Notes: generated from the letters alone by a model not told the origin. Positions 16,696-25,624 are shown, counted from the stretch's first letter. The stretch is DNA of 51,679 nt from Clostridia bacterium (GCA_017472575.1 JAFUPX010000020.1:1-51679); one strand, 5' to 3'. Made by a program: numbers and translations.

Positions 16696-17376
16696 GTGAA
16701 AAGAACAAAATTAAGGGACAGGCTTCTTCCCGATTACACAAGAGGCGAGGAAATTTTTAATATGGTATCCCATATAGTGGGAGGGGCGTTTGGAATAGCC
16801 GCCCTTGCAACCTGTGTTGTAAAGGCTTTTCTAAATCATGATGCGTATCAGATAGTCGGTTCGTTTATTTACGGCTTTGCAATGGTACTGCTTTATACAG
16901 TTTCGAGCGTATATCACGGCTTGATACCCGAAATGGCGAAAAAGGTTATGCAGGTTATCGACCATTGCACGATTTTTATTCTTATAGCCGGAACCTACAC
17001 TCCTATTGCCTTAACGGTATTAAGAGAGAAAAGTGCGGCTCTTGGGTGGACGGTTTTTGGAATTGTGTGGGGAGTATCGGCTCTTGGAATTACCCTTAAC
17101 GCTATCGACCTTAAAAAATACAACATTTTTTCGATTATCTGTTATATTGCTCTCGGCTGGTGTATAATCTTTACCGGCAAAACCGCAATAGAGGCAATGG
17201 GAATAAAAGCCTTTTTATGGATTTTGGCAGGCGGAATTTCATATACGGTAGGTGCGGTACTTTATGCAATCGCCGGCAGAAGCGTTCACAGATATATGCA
17301 TTCCGTATTCCATATCTTCGTGGTATTGGGAAGTATATTGCAGTATATCGGTATTATATTTTATATATTGGTTTAA
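16696..17376 (+). CDS. Hemolysin III / YqfA (PAQR-type) family membrane protein
   Basis: The protein has about 226 residues with seven hydrophobic segments. The N-terminal EEIFNMVSHIVGGAFGIAAL is the family's first-helix signature, followed by YHGLIPE near residue 75 and DHCTIFILIAGTYTPIAL near 93. YMHSVFHIFVVLGS near 201 contributes the last metal-binding His residues. Members belong to the PAQR superfamily; the Escherichia coli relative TrhA is linked to membrane homeostasis and the haemolysin name is historical. I chose GTG 16696, which has GGAG 8 nt upstream. ATG 16678 would lie only ~9 nt from the predicted transcript start, with no ribosome site. Confidence 0.88.
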   Translation: MKRTKLRDRLLPDYTRGEEIFNMVSHIVGGAFGIAALATCVVKAFLNHDAYQIVGSFIYGFAMVLLYTVSSVYHGLIPEMAKKVMQVIDHCTIFILIAGTYTPIALTVLREKSAALGWTVFGIVWGVSALGITLNAIDLKKYNIFSIICYIALGWCIIFTGKTAIEAMGIKAFLWILAGGISYTVGAVLYAIAGRSVHRYMHSVFHIFVVLGSILQYIGIIFYILV

Positions 17377-17388
17377 AGAAGTAAGAAA

Positions 17389-17419
17389 AAAGCGTTGCGA
17401 ATTGATTTCGCAACGCTTT
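17389..17419. terminator. Bidirectional terminator between hemolysin III and gpmI
   Basis: The stem AAAGCGTTGCGAA (17389-17401) pairs with TTCGCAACGCTTT (17407-17419). It is flanked by A-rich sequence on the left and T/A-rich sequence on the right, and serves the converging genes. Confidence 0.9.
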
Positions 17420-17423
17420 AAAA

Positions 17424-18956
17424 TTATTCTATTATTGACTGTCCGTCCATTTCGGCAGGTTGGGGAAGGTTTAGAAGCTTTATGATTGTGGGGGAAATAT
17501 CACAGAGCTTTCCGCCCTCTCTTAAAGTACATTCCTTTCCGATAACCGCAAAGGGAACGGGGTTGGTTGTGTGAGCTGTGAAGGGTGAGCCGTCGGTGTC
17601 GACCATACGATCGGCATTGCCGTGGTCGGCTGTGAGAAGCATAACGCCCTCCATTTCTCTTACCGCATCCTCAACTCTGCCTACGCAGGTATCAACAGTC
17701 TCAACTGCCTTTACAGCCGCATCGAATACGCCTGTATGTCCTACCATATCGCAGTTCGCAAAGTTAAGTATTACAACGTCATATTTTCCGCTCTTTATAG
17801 CCTCGCAAACCTTGTCACAAACCTCTACCGCGCTCATTTCAGGCTGGAGGTCATAGGTTGCAACCTTGGGGGAGTTAACGAGAATTCTGTCCTCACCCTC
17901 AAACATAACCTCCCTGCCGCCGTTAAAGAAGAAGGTTACATGAGCATACTTCTCTGTCTCGGCTATTCTAAGCTGGGTGAGTCCGTTATTTGCGAGGAAC
18001 TCGCCTAAAGTATTATTAAGCGTCTGAGGCTTAAAGGCAACCTCAACATTGGGCATTGAAGCGTCATACTGTGTCATACACACATAGAAAACATCGGGTC
18101 TGCCGCCCTTGCGTTCAAAGCCTGCAAAATCGTCGTCAACAAAAGTACGGGTAATTTCTCTTGCTCTGTCGGGACGGAAGTTGAAGAATATAACGCTGTC
18201 TCCTGCCTTTATGCGCTCGGTATTTGCAACAACGGTGGGAAGAACAAATTCGTCGGTTATGTGCTTGCCTTCTTCGTCAATTTTTGTGTAGGACTCTCTT
18301 ACAGCCTCCGCGGCATCGTTAGTCTCAATACCCTCGCCATAAACTAAAGCGGCATAAGCTTTGCCGACACGCTCCCAGCGGTTGTCTCTGTCCATTCCAT
18401 AAAAGCGGCCCATAACTGTAGCTAACTTTCCGCAGCCTAATTCGGCGAGCTTAGCGTTAAGAGTATCAATGAAATCTGCCGCTGAAGAGGGGGGAACATC
18501 TCGTCCGTCAAGCAAAGCGTGAATGTAAACTCTGTCAATCCCGTTTTTCTTTGCAAGCTCTACAAGACCGTAAAGGTGGTTTATGTGAGAGTGAACACCG
18601 CCGTCAGACAAAAGTCCCATTAAATGAAGCGCGCTGTTTTTATTTTTGCAGTTTTCTACCGCCTTTAAGAATGCTTCGTTTTCGAAGAAATCACCGTCAG
18701 CAATTGATTTTGTAATTCTGGTAAGCTCCTGATAAACGATTCTTCCTGCGCCTATATTTGTGTGACCAACCTCGCTGTTGCCCATCTGACCGTCCGGCAG
18801 ACCAACATCCATTCCCGAAGCGCCTATCTGAGTTGTGGGGCATTCTTTAAAGATTTTATCAAGACGGGGAGTAGCGGCAGATTCAATAGCGTTGCCGTTC
18901 TTTTCTTCGTTGAAGCCGAAGCCGTCCATTATAGTTAAAACTATAGGTTTTTTCAT
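17424..18956 (-). CDS. gpmI: 2,3-bisphosphoglycerate-independent phosphoglycerate mutase
   Basis: GpmI interconverts 3- and 2-phosphoglycerate using two Mn ions and a phosphoserine intermediate. The 510-residue length is standard. Visible motifs are LTIMDGFGFN (metal Asp) at residues 7-16, GQMGNSEVGH near 57 with the catalytic Ser, GGVHSH near 120 and DGRDVPP near 149. NFRPDRAREITR lies near 257, and VILNFANCDMVGHTG and LTADHGNAD near the C-terminus complete the metal sites. It is the last gene of the minus-strand pgk-tpiA-gpmI block, 23 bp after tpiA. The ribosome site is CAGGAGATT. Confidence 0.97.
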   Translation of the reverse strand: MKKPIVLTIMDGFGFNEEKNGNAIESAATPRLDKIFKECPTTQIGASGMDVGLPDGQMGNSEVGHTNIGAGRIVYQELTRITKSIADGDFFENEAFLKAVENCKNKNSALHLMGLLSDGGVHSHINHLYGLVELAKKNGIDRVYIHALLDGRDVPPSSAADFIDTLNAKLAELGCGKLATVMGRFYGMDRDNRWERVGKAYAALVYGEGIETNDAAEAVRESYTKIDEEGKHITDEFVLPTVVANTERIKAGDSVIFFNFRPDRAREITRTFVDDDFAGFERKGGRPDVFYVCMTQYDASMPNVEVAFKPQTLNNTLGEFLANNGLTQLRIAETEKYAHVTFFFNGGREVMFEGEDRILVNSPKVATYDLQPEMSAVEVCDKVCEAIKSGKYDVVILNFANCDMVGHTGVFDAAVKAVETVDTCVGRVEDAVREMEGVMLLTADHGNADRMVDTDGSPFTAHTTNPVPFAVIGKECTLREGGKLCDISPTIIKLLNLPQPAEMDGQSIIE

Positions 18957-18979
18957 AAAATTAAAATCTCCTGAAAATG

Positions 18980-19747
18980 TTATTTGCTTGCGGCTTTAAC
19001 GATTACCGAGAAATCCTCAGCCTTAAGGGAAGCACCGCCGATAAGTCCGCCGTCAACATTAGCCTTGGAAACAAGCTCGTCAGCGTTCTTAGCGTTCATA
19101 GAGCCGCCGTACTGAATTGTAACGGTTTCTGCTACATCCTCACCGTAAACCTCGGCAATAGCGGCACGAACATAGCCGTTGCCCTCGTCTGCCTGCTCAG
19201 CGGTAGCGGTAACGCCTGTACCGATTGCCCAAACAGGCTCATAAGCGATAATAACGTTCTTAAGCTGTTCGGCGGTTACGTTTGTAAGAGCCATCTTTGT
19301 CTGATATTTAAGTAAGGTCTCGGTGTAGCCAAGCTCTCTTTGCTCAAGGGTTTCACCAACGCAAACAATAGCGGTAAGTCCGGCATTTAAAGCGGCAAGT
19401 GTGCGAAGATTAACAGTCTGGTCGGTTTCGCCGAAATACTGTCTTCTCTCGCTGTGACCGATAACAACATATTTTACACCTGATTCTACCAGCATATCTG
19501 CGGAAATTTCACCTGTATATGCGCCGGAAGCCTTGAAGTGTACATTTTCGGCTCCGATTTCAATGTTTGAGCCCTCTGCTGCTGCAACAGCGGCAGGAAT
19601 GTCGATAAAGGGAACGCAGAGAACAACCTTGCAGTCTGCTCCTGCAACGAGGGGCTTCATTTCGTTGATGAGAGCGGTTGTCTCAGCAGGTGTTTTGTTC
19701 ATTTTCCAGTTGCCGGCTATTACAGCGGCTCTTTTTGCTTTATTCAT
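18980..19747 (-). CDS. tpiA: Triosephosphate isomerase
   Basis: TpiA interconverts DHAP and glyceraldehyde-3-phosphate. The 255-residue protein has the three catalytic landmarks: NWKMN (Lys) at about residues 13-17, GHSERR (His) near 96 and YEPVWAIGTG (Glu) near 169. The phosphate-gripping loop and the C-terminal YGGSMNAKNA and GGLIGGASL segments are also present. The start has AAGGAGAT upstream. It lies between pgk, from which it is separated by a 162-bp gap containing a repeat element, and gpmI, which is close enough to share its transcript. Confidence 0.97.
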   Translation of the reverse strand: MNKAKRAAVIAGNWKMNKTPAETTALINEMKPLVAGADCKVVLCVPFIDIPAAVAAAEGSNIEIGAENVHFKASGAYTGEISADMLVESGVKYVVIGHSERRQYFGETDQTVNLRTLAALNAGLTAIVCVGETLEQRELGYTETLLKYQTKMALTNVTAEQLKNVIIAYEPVWAIGTGVTATAEQADEGNGYVRAAIAEVYGEDVAETVTIQYGGSMNAKNADELVSKANVDGGLIGGASLKAEDFSVIVKAASK

Positions 19748-19781
19748 TTTTTATATCTCCTTAAAATGTTTTATACATAAA

Positions 19782-19909
19782 AGATAATAGATAACAGAAA
19801 AAGGATATTCGGGCGAAGCCTTTTATATTTCGCCGGCCAAATGCCGACTCCTTACCTCTTCACTATTATCTATTATCTATTCACTTACAAACGGTTCTGC
19901 CGTTTGTGT
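19782..19909. repeat. Palindromic repeat element between pgk and tpiA
   Basis: Inverted ends AGATAATAGATAA (19782-19794) and TTATCTATTATCT (in 19865-19879) flank hairpin-forming sequence. A perfect hairpin with 8-bp arms ACAAACGG and CCGTTTGT (19887-19907) has a TTCTG loop and lies at the right end. The element is inserted inside the pgk-tpiA operon, and its hairpins may reduce read-through. It resembles the repeat at 8372-8523 in design but not in base sequence. Confidence 0.6.
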
Positions 19910-21121
19910 TTATTTATCGTTAAGTGCGGCAATACCGGGAAGCTCCTTGCCCTCGAGGAATTCGAGTGAAGCGCCGCCACCGGTAGAAATGTGGGTCATC
20001 TTATCGCCGAAGCCGAGTGTGTTAACAGCTGCAGCAGAGTCGCCTCCGCCGATAACGGTAACAGCGTCAGTCTCAGCAAGGCTCTTGGCAACAGCTATTG
20101 TACCCTTTGCAAGAACAGGGTTCTCGAAAACGCCCATAGGTCCGTTCCAAACAACGGTCTTAGCGTTCTTAACCTCGTCAGCATAAAGAGCGGCTGTCTT
20201 TGTGCCGATATCAAGGCTCATCATATCATTGGGAATCTTGTCAGCATCAACAACGGTAATATCAATAGGAGCGTCAATCGGGTCGGGGAAGCTCTTAGCT
20301 ATTGTGCAGTCAACAGGGAGAAGAATCTTAACGCCCTTTTCTTCTGCCTTAGCCATCATATCACGGCAGTAGTCTATCTTGCTCTCATCGATAAGAGAGG
20401 TACCTACACCGTAGCCCTTTGCAGCTAGGAAAGTGTAAGCCATACCGCCGCCGATAATAAGAGTATCAGCCTTAGTAAGAAGATTTTCGATAACGGGGAG
20501 CTTACTGTCAACCTTAGCGCCGCCTAAGATGCAAACGAAAGGACGAACAGGGGTTTCAACAGCCTCGCCTAAATATTTAAGCTCTTTGCCGATGAGATAT
20601 CCGGCAACAGCCTCTTTAACATGGGATACAACGCCTACTGTTGAGCAGTGCGCTCTGTGAGCGGTGCCGAAAGCATCATTGACAAATATATCAGCAAGAC
20701 TTCCGAGCTCTGCGGAGAATGCCTCACCGTTCTTAGTTTCTTCTGCACGGTAACGGGTATTCTCTAAAAGAACAACGTCACCATCCTTCATAGCGGCAAC
20801 TGCTGCTTTTGCGTTCTCGCCTACAACATTATCATCAGCCGCAAAAACAACCTCTTTGCCTAACTTCTCGGAAAGGCTCTTAGCAACAGGAGCCAAAGAA
20901 AGCTCAGGCTTGGGCTCACCCTTCGGCTTACCGAGGTGAGAGCAGAGGATTACCTGACCGCCGTCAGCAATTAATTTCTTAATTGTGGGAAGGGCTGCGT
21001 TTATACGGTTTTCATCTGTGATAACACCGTTTTTAAGGGGAACGTTAAAGTCACAACGGACTAAAACCTTTTTACCTTTTACATTGATGTCATCAACGGT
21101 CTTTTTATTGAGCGCGTTCAT
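19910..21121 (-). CDS. pgk: Phosphoglycerate kinase
   Basis: Pgk transfers phosphate from 1,3-bisphosphoglycerate to ADP. The 403-residue protein has [10 protein letters not shown] near residue 18, SHLGKPKG near 58, the ENTRYRAEE segment near 115 and the inter-domain hinge. The nucleotide-binding region includes GGAKVDSK near 207, GGGMAYTFL and [10 protein letters not shown], and the C-terminal GGGDSAAA and [13 protein letters not shown] are also present. I chose ATG 21121, with AAAGG 9 nt upstream, because the other in-frame ATG at 21130 overlaps that site. It has its own promoter, and no gap gene precedes it here. Confidence 0.97.
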   Translation of the reverse strand: MNALNKKTVDDINVKGKKVLVRCDFNVPLKNGVITDENRINAALPTIKKLIADGGQVILCSHLGKPKGEPKPELSLAPVAKSLSEKLGKEVVFAADDNVVGENAKAAVAAMKDGDVVLLENTRYRAEETKNGEAFSAELGSLADIFVNDAFGTAHRAHCSTVGVVSHVKEAVAGYLIGKELKYLGEAVETPVRPFVCILGGAKVDSKLPVIENLLTKADTLIIGGGMAYTFLAAKGYGVGTSLIDESKIDYCRDMMAKAEEKGVKILLPVDCTIAKSFPDPIDAPIDITVVDADKIPNDMMSLDIGTKTAALYADEVKNAKTVVWNGPMGVFENPVLAKGTIAVAKSLAETDAVTVIGGGDSAAAVNTLGFGDKMTHISTGGGASLEFLEGKELPGIAALNDK

Positions 21122-21162
21122 TAAAAACATCCTTTCAGTTTGTTAAAAATTTTACAATTACT

Positions 21163-21191
21163 ATTTTACCACATATTTGAAAATTTTCAAT
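21163..21191 (-). promoter_or_regulatory. Sigma-A promoter of pgk-tpiA-gpmI
   Basis: On the minus strand TTGAAA (21191-21186) and TAAAAT (21168-21163) are spaced by 17 bp, 42 bp upstream of the pgk start. Confidence 0.68.
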
Positions 21192-21197
21192 ACAAAA

Positions 21198-21704
21198 TTA
21201 TTCTATTTCTTCCCATTTATAATTGTGCAACTGACCGAAATTATGAAGTTCGGGGTAGTCCCACTGCCTTAATACCTCGTAAACGGCTATTGCAACCGAG
21301 TTTGAAAGGTTTAAGCTCCTTATTTCGCCTGCCATCGGAATTCTTACGCATTTATCGGGATTTTTAATAAGTAGCTCCTCAGGCAAGCCCTTAGTTTCCT
21401 TGCCAAAAAACAGATAGCAGTTGTCGGGGTAGTGTGCATCGGAATGAGTGCATCTGCCCTTTGTTGTGAAGAAAAAGAATTCACCGGTGTTCTTTGCAAA
21501 GAAATCTTCAAGATTATCATAATATGTGATATCAAGAAAATGCCAGTAATCAAGACCTGCTCTTTTCAGCTTTTTATCGTCAATCTTAAAGCCCATAGGA
21601 CCTACAAGGTGCAGTCTTGCCCCTGTTGCGGCGCAGGTTCTTGCAACATTGCCTGTATTTTGCGGTATTTCAGGCTCAACCATAACTATATTTATCGTTG
21701 CCAT
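21198..21704 (-). CDS. trmL: tRNA (cytidine(34)-2'-O)-methyltransferase TrmL
   Basis: TrmL 2'-O-methylates the wobble base C34/cmnm5U34 of tRNA-Leu with SAM. The 168-residue protein has the SPOUT trefoil-knot motifs: EPEIPQNTGNVART at residues 11-24, YLFFGKETKGLPEEL near 97 and IPMAGEIRSLNLSNSVAI near 121. These give the SAM pocket and the conserved Arg and Asn. CGGAG precedes ATG 21704. A strong promoter overlaps the end of gerAB, so trmL is transcribed on its own as well as by read-through from the germination operon. Confidence 0.93.
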   Translation of the reverse strand: MATINIVMVEPEIPQNTGNVARTCAATGARLHLVGPMGFKIDDKKLKRAGLDYWHFLDITYYDNLEDFFAKNTGEFFFFTTKGRCTHSDAHYPDNCYLFFGKETKGLPEELLIKNPDKCVRIPMAGEIRSLNLSNSVAIAVYEVLRQWDYPELHNFGQLHNYKWEEIE

Positions 21705-21730
21705 TTTTATTTCTCCGTTTTTTTCTTTTA

Positions 21731-21760
21731 ATTATATTATCGGAGAAAGAGTGTTGTCAA
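21731..21760 (-). promoter_or_regulatory. Sigma-A promoter of trmL
   Basis: On the minus strand a perfect TTGACA (21760-21755) and a perfect TATAAT (21736-21731) are spaced by 18 bp. The -35 box overlaps the gerAB stop codon. Confidence 0.8.
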
Positions 21761-22614
21761 GATTTCTTAAAAAGACTTTTTACGGTAGTTATGCAAACAC
21801 CTATTCTGACAAGGGCGCAGGCAAAGCCAAGAAAATATGAAAAGCCATCCATCCTCGAGAACAGATATCCTACAGATATGGTGCTTATGGCGGCTGAATA
21901 TGGGTAATCAAATTTACCTGCGAGCTCTGCGCCGAAAAGCATCACCGAGTTAAGCAGTACCAATGCAGAAAGACCGCATCCTCCCGATACTCCTATAAGC
22001 ATTTCCTTTTTATATTTCCCTTCAAGTACCCCACGCAGATAAAAGGGGAGTATACAAACAGGCAGAGCTATCCTTAAAATATAGGGATAAGTGCCTTTTA
22101 AAAGCTGATTTAATCCGGGTACATTAAATATAAAAATATTCTGGGGTGTCAAGTCTGATAAGGATAGAATAAAAAAGAAAATAATTATAACGGCGGCTAT
22201 GATAAAGGATAAAAGAGAATATTTAAGCAAGGTTTTTTCTTTTGCAAAGATTAAAAATAAAAGCACCGTCAAAAAAAGCGCCGCTAATGCAAAGATATTT
22301 ACATCAGGCAGAATAACCGCCTTTGCAAATTTTACAAACCGTGCAAGCGTAACCGCGGCGGCGGACAGTATAAACAGCGAAACAACAGTCGCTGAAGCCT
22401 TATAAATTTTCGGATGCTTTTTTAAGGAAAAAACAAGCCCAGAAATATAATAGGAAATTAAAAAAAGAATAACCGTAATAACAACAGAGGCTAAAAAGCA
22501 TAGAAAGGTTTTATCGTCGGCTGAAGGCAGCGGTATATCAATAAGAGCGTCCCCAAGGAGGAAAAGGGCGGAAAGTGCTACTGTGTGAAGAGCGTAGTTT
22601 TGCTTGGTTTCCAT
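21757..22614 (-). CDS. gerAB: Spore germination protein GerAB family (short permease-like subunit)
   Basis: The B subunit of a Ger receptor is an amino-acid-permease-like protein of the spore inner membrane that binds the germinant. This 285-residue copy has about eight hydrophobic segments, against about ten in the usual ~360-residue protein. The N-terminal YALHTVALSALFLLGDALI and the PYSAAIS..GYLFSRMDGFSYFLGF C-terminal region fit the family, so it appears shortened in the middle rather than at an end. GGGAGGAATT precedes the start, and it lies 4 bp after gerAC. It is the third gene of the gerAA-gerAC-gerAB operon. Confidence 0.82.
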   Translation of the reverse strand: METKQNYALHTVALSALFLLGDALIDIPLPSADDKTFLCFLASVVITVILFLISYYISGLVFSLKKHPKIYKASATVVSLFILSAAAVTLARFVKFAKAVILPDVNIFALAALFLTVLLFLIFAKEKTLLKYSLLSFIIAAVIIIFFFILSLSDLTPQNIFIFNVPGLNQLLKGTYPYILRIALPVCILPFYLRGVLEGKYKKEMLIGVSGGCGLSALVLLNSVMLFGAELAGKFDYPYSAAISTISVGYLFSRMDGFSYFLGFACALVRIGVCITTVKSLFKKS

Positions 22615-22618
22615 AGTT

Positions 22619-23620
22619 TTAATTCCTCCCTGTAAGTTTGAAGCTTATATCTGAGTTAAGATAAAATTCACTGTAGTTTTCTCCTATTTTGTTCCATAGC
22701 TTTTCGTTACGCTTGTGTATTCTCGCTCCAAAGCCGAAAATATCGGTCTTATATATATAAATACTTTTTTTAATAAGCTCTTCGCTTTGCTTTTGTACTG
22801 TGCTTATAAATTCTTCATTTCCCTTAAATCCGATTTCGGTTTCAAGGGAAATATGCAGCTTTTCATCTAAAGATACTTCAAAATCATCGTCTTTTGAAGT
22901 GATTTTAACCGTTTTGCCGTCTGTTATAATAGAGCCTTTTTTAGTTAAGTCTCTCAAAAGGTAATATGAATAGGTTTCTTCATTTGTAAGGTCGACTGTT
23001 TTTTCACAATTTGTGTAAATTCTTATTCCGTTTAATAAAGGAGAACCGTCCTGAACCTTAAATATCGGAAGAGAAAAAATGTCCTGAACGCCTTGCCTTA
23101 CAGCCTCAATTTCATAGTAGCGGTTGTTGTAATCCACACATTCTGCCTTTGCGGCTTGCCGTATCACACCCATAATATCATATCCCGTCGCCATTTCGGA
23201 CTGACTGCTGAGAGATAATAACTCTTCAGTATTATCAGAGGAAATAAAGTAAACCGAGTGATTTATCTCATCATTTTCATAGCAATAATCCAAAATTTCT
23301 TTTATGCGGTTTTCTTTAAGGCTCTCCCCAAGACAAATAAGACCGCAATGGCTGAAAAACAGCGGCTTTGAAAGAGAGTGTTTTAAGCTGCTTATTGCTT
23401 CCTTAACGGTTTCCCCCTGTGAAGAAGCTAGAAGATTTCCGGTTTCCTGTTTGGTGCTTTCGGGGTTAACGGTTATTATCTCGGCATAAACCGAAACGGT
23501 GCTTCCACCCTCAAACCCGAGAGCGGCAACAGTATACTGCATATCCGCTTCCTTATATACTCCGCAGCCGCACAGAGAAAGGCTTATTAAAACCGAAAGA
23601 AAAGCTGCTTTAAGTCTCAT
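22619..23620 (-). CDS. gerAC: Spore germination lipoprotein, Ger(x)C family
   Basis: The C subunit of the germinant receptor is a lipoprotein on the outer face of the spore inner membrane. The 333-residue protein begins with a lipoprotein signal peptide whose lipobox LCGC gives Cys19 as the lipidated residue. A TVAALGFEGG segment and an N-terminal domain follow, with the family's three-domain layout and the C-terminal KSIYIYKTDIFGFG near residue 290. AAAGGAGG precedes the start, and the gene overlaps gerAA by 11 bp. The family call is firm; the germinant is unknown. Confidence 0.92.
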   Translation of the reverse strand: MRLKAAFLSVLISLSLCGCGVYKEADMQYTVAALGFEGGSTVSVYAEIITVNPESTKQETGNLLASSQGETVKEAISSLKHSLSKPLFFSHCGLICLGESLKENRIKEILDYCYENDEINHSVYFISSDNTEELLSLSSQSEMATGYDIMGVIRQAAKAECVDYNNRYYEIEAVRQGVQDIFSLPIFKVQDGSPLLNGIRIYTNCEKTVDLTNEETYSYYLLRDLTKKGSIITDGKTVKITSKDDDFEVSLDEKLHISLETEIGFKGNEEFISTVQKQSEELIKKSIYIYKTDIFGFGARIHKRNEKLWNKIGENYSEFYLNSDISFKLTGRN

Positions 23621-25100
23621 CGCAATCCTCCTTTATTCTTATCTTGTTTTTGTTAAAGGCGGGTCGGGTTTTCATCATAGGCCATGGCACTCTTAAAACC
23701 GTATCCTTAAACCGTTCAAGCTTCGGATTATCAAGAGAGACGGTATAGTCAACCCCAAAGGAGCCGAGACTTAAAACTCTTATCAAAAAAATACTCATAA
23801 GCGCAATATATCCGTAAAGCCCGAAAATTGCGGCGGCAAAGGTTAGTATTAACCGCATATAGAACACAACACCCTTAAGCCTTGGCACCATAAGCCCCGA
23901 TATTCCGCTGAGAGCTACTGCTATCAGCATAGGTGCGCTTATAATTCTCGCTTCAACCGCCGCCTGTCCTACTACAAGTCCTCCTACAATGCTCAGTGCG
24001 TGACCGAGACTTTGCGGAGTTCTCAGTCCGGTTTCCTTTAGTATCTCAAAAACAAGGATAAGTGTTATACATTCCATAAAAGAGGATAGCGGAACACCGC
24101 CTCGCAGCTGTGCCACCGATAGAGCAAAGGAGGTGGGAAGCAGCTGCTTGTGAAAGGTTATAAGAGCAACAAAAATTGCCGGAACGCTTATAGCGGCAAA
24201 GAAGCAGATATATCTTAAAATTCTGCCTACCGCCGCAACTAAATAGCTTACATAATAATCCTCGTCCGACTGAAAATTCTCTGAAAATAAATAGGGTAGG
24301 GTTAAAACTGTCGGAGTTCCGTCAACAACAACGGCAATTCTGCCTTCGAGCATCCTTGCGGCAACAATATCGGGACGCTCGGTAGTGCCTGTGGTTTTTA
24401 AAAGCGAGGTTTTGTGGTCCCGTATGTTTTCGGCGATGTAGTTGGCATCTAAAATGCCGTCGATATCTATTTTATTTATTCTCTTTTTTAACTCTGCAAC
24501 CTGATTTTTATCCGCAAGGGAGCCTAAGTAGCATATAAAAACCATAGTCTCGGTTCTTCTGCCTACACGTAGCATTTCTATGCAAAGGTCGGGGGTCAAC
24601 AATTTTCTTCTTATCATTGAAAGATTGAACATTGCCGTTTCCCCGAAGCCCTCACGAGGTCCCTGTAAAACTCGCTCGTCCGCCGGTTCGGTGATTCCCC
24701 TTGTTTTAAAGCCTTTTGTATTTATTGTGAGTGCATAAAGGGAATTATCTATAAGTAATAAAGTATCACCGTATAGGATTGCTCGTATGCAATCGGCAAT
24801 AACAGTCTGCTTTTTTAAATCCGCGGCAAATAATACCTTATCGCATATAAAATCGCAGATATTTTCCTGCTTAGGCGCAATAACGGTTACAAGAGGCCGT
24901 ACAACAGAATCGTTGAGCATTTCGGTGTTTACCATACCGTCCATATATAAAAGTGAGCATTTTGTTCCGATGTTTTTTAACTCAACCGTTCTGATTCTCA
25001 AAATAGCATCGTTTTTAAATATCTGCCCGAACAACCGCAGATTACTTTCTAAATCCGATAAAACCGTCATATTTTCATATTCCGAGGTAAGACCGCTCAT
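23610..25100 (-). CDS. gerAA: Spore germination receptor subunit GerAA
   Basis: The A subunit has a large soluble N-terminal domain (about 1-270) and four to six membrane segments in its C-terminal half. Family landmarks are TTGTTERPDIVAARMLEGR and VVVDGTPTVLTLPYLFSENFQSDEDYY near residues 245-290, and the ELLRETGLRTPQ-like EILKETGLRTPQSLG near 385. I chose ATG 25100 (MSGLTSE), with AGGAG 8 nt upstream, giving 496 residues. ATG 25172 has no ribosome site and lies upstream of a candidate forespore promoter. The order A-C-B differs from the common A-B-C order but is known among Ger operons. Confidence 0.92.
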   Translation of the reverse strand: MSGLTSEYENMTVLSDLESNLRLFGQIFKNDAILRIRTVELKNIGTKCSLLYMDGMVNTEMLNDSVVRPLVTVIAPKQENICDFICDKVLFAADLKKQTVIADCIRAILYGDTLLLIDNSLYALTINTKGFKTRGITEPADERVLQGPREGFGETAMFNLSMIRRKLLTPDLCIEMLRVGRRTETMVFICYLGSLADKNQVAELKKRINKIDIDGILDANYIAENIRDHKTSLLKTTGTTERPDIVAARMLEGRIAVVVDGTPTVLTLPYLFSENFQSDEDYYVSYLVAAVGRILRYICFFAAISVPAIFVALITFHKQLLPTSFALSVAQLRGGVPLSSFMECITLILVFEILKETGLRTPQSLGHALSIVGGLVVGQAAVEARIISAPMLIAVALSGISGLMVPRLKGVVFYMRLILTFAAAIFGLYGYIALMSIFLIRVLSLGSFGVDYTVSLDNPKLERFKDTVLRVPWPMMKTRPAFNKNKIRIKEDCDET

Positions 25101-25129
25101 TAACATTACTCCTAATTTTTCATTAGGAC

Positions 25130-25159
25130 TATTATTGCCTGATTTTTCCGGAAAATGCA
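25130..25159 (-). promoter_or_regulatory. Candidate forespore (sigma-G-like) promoter of the ger operon
   Basis: On the minus strand TGCATT (25159-25154) and CAATAATA (25137-25130) are spaced by 16 bp. They resemble the sigma-G pattern TGMATA and CATAMTA. The predicted transcript begins between the two possible gerAA starts, which supports the downstream ATG 25100. It is a pattern match only. Confidence 0.45.
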
Positions 25160-25190
25160 GAAGCGTTATCATTAATGCTGTGATTTAATA

Positions 25191-25529
25191 TTATCGGGGC
25201 ACGGAAAGAAAAATCTTTATTTTCTTTCCGTTTTTTCTGCAAGTGTCAATTACATATTTTGTTCCTCTTGACTTTCCGTCCCAAAAAGCTATAACCATAT
25301 CGGCATAATCAATTATTTCATCTTTTCTTTTTATAGGCGCAGCCCTGCCGAATTCATTATACTTGGGTAAAAACTCTGTAAGCTTTATACTATTAGATTT
25401 GGCATATTCTCTTGCACACGAATCAATTCCCTTTGCTCCTCCTGAAACAATTTCATCTGTTTCTTCAGGTAAAAACCTCTGTAAATCATTTACAACAAGA
25501 TTTCTCGAACCGATTATTGCTATTTTCAT
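25191..25529 (-). CDS. SLOG-superfamily (YspA/cpYpsA-related, DUF2493-like) protein
   Basis: The 112-residue protein has the Rossmann-like SLOG pattern: KIAIIGSRN at residues 2-10, the VSGGAKGIDSCAREYA nucleotide-binding loop near 33-48, and YADMVIAFWDGKSRGTKYVI near 75-94. SLOG proteins bind nucleotides or their derivatives, and several act as sensors in defence or stress systems. The start has TAGGAGG upstream. It is divergent from an XRE regulator and the intergenic region carries two similar inverted repeats. The ligand and function are unknown. It lies upstream of the ger operon on the same strand, but probably in a separate unit. Confidence 0.8.
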   Translation of the reverse strand: MKIAIIGSRNLVVNDLQRFLPEETDEIVSGGAKGIDSCAREYAKSNSIKLTEFLPKYNEFGRAAPIKRKDEIIDYADMVIAFWDGKSRGTKYVIDTCRKNGKKIKIFLSVPR

Positions 25530-25543
25530 AAATTTCCTCCTAT

Positions 25544-25563
25544 TTGTCCTATCAGTAAGACAA
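25544..25563. promoter_or_regulatory. Candidate operator 1 (TTGTC-N10-GACAA)
   Basis: The inverted repeat TTGTC (25544-25548), N10, GACAA (25559-25563) lies just upstream of the SLOG gene's ribosome site. It matches operator 2 in both half-sites, so it may be bound by the divergent XRE regulator. Confidence 0.55.
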
Positions 25564-25591
25564 TATTTCTTTTTTTACAGTATACACTAAT

Positions 25592-25612
25592 TTTGTCCTA
25601 AATCAAGACAAA
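25592..25612. promoter_or_regulatory. Candidate operator 2 (TTTGTC-N9-GACAAA)
   Basis: The inverted repeat TTTGTC (25592-25597), N9, GACAAA (25607-25612) lies immediately upstream of the XRE gene's ribosome site. It is a partner of operator 1, with the centres about 48 bp apart, and suggests autorepression. Confidence 0.55.
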
Positions 25613-25624
25613 GCGGTGAAAATT

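Noticed and set aside
17578..18008. Long plus-strand ORFs inside gpmI
   Set aside because: They lie opposite a well-recognised gene with normal catalytic motifs and have no ribosome site or domain pattern.
25200..25235. Hairpin ACGGAAAGAAAA..TTTTCTTTCCGT with a T-run on the plus strand
   Set aside because: It lies within the 3' coding end of the SLOG gene, and no plus-strand gene upstream would use it as a terminator.
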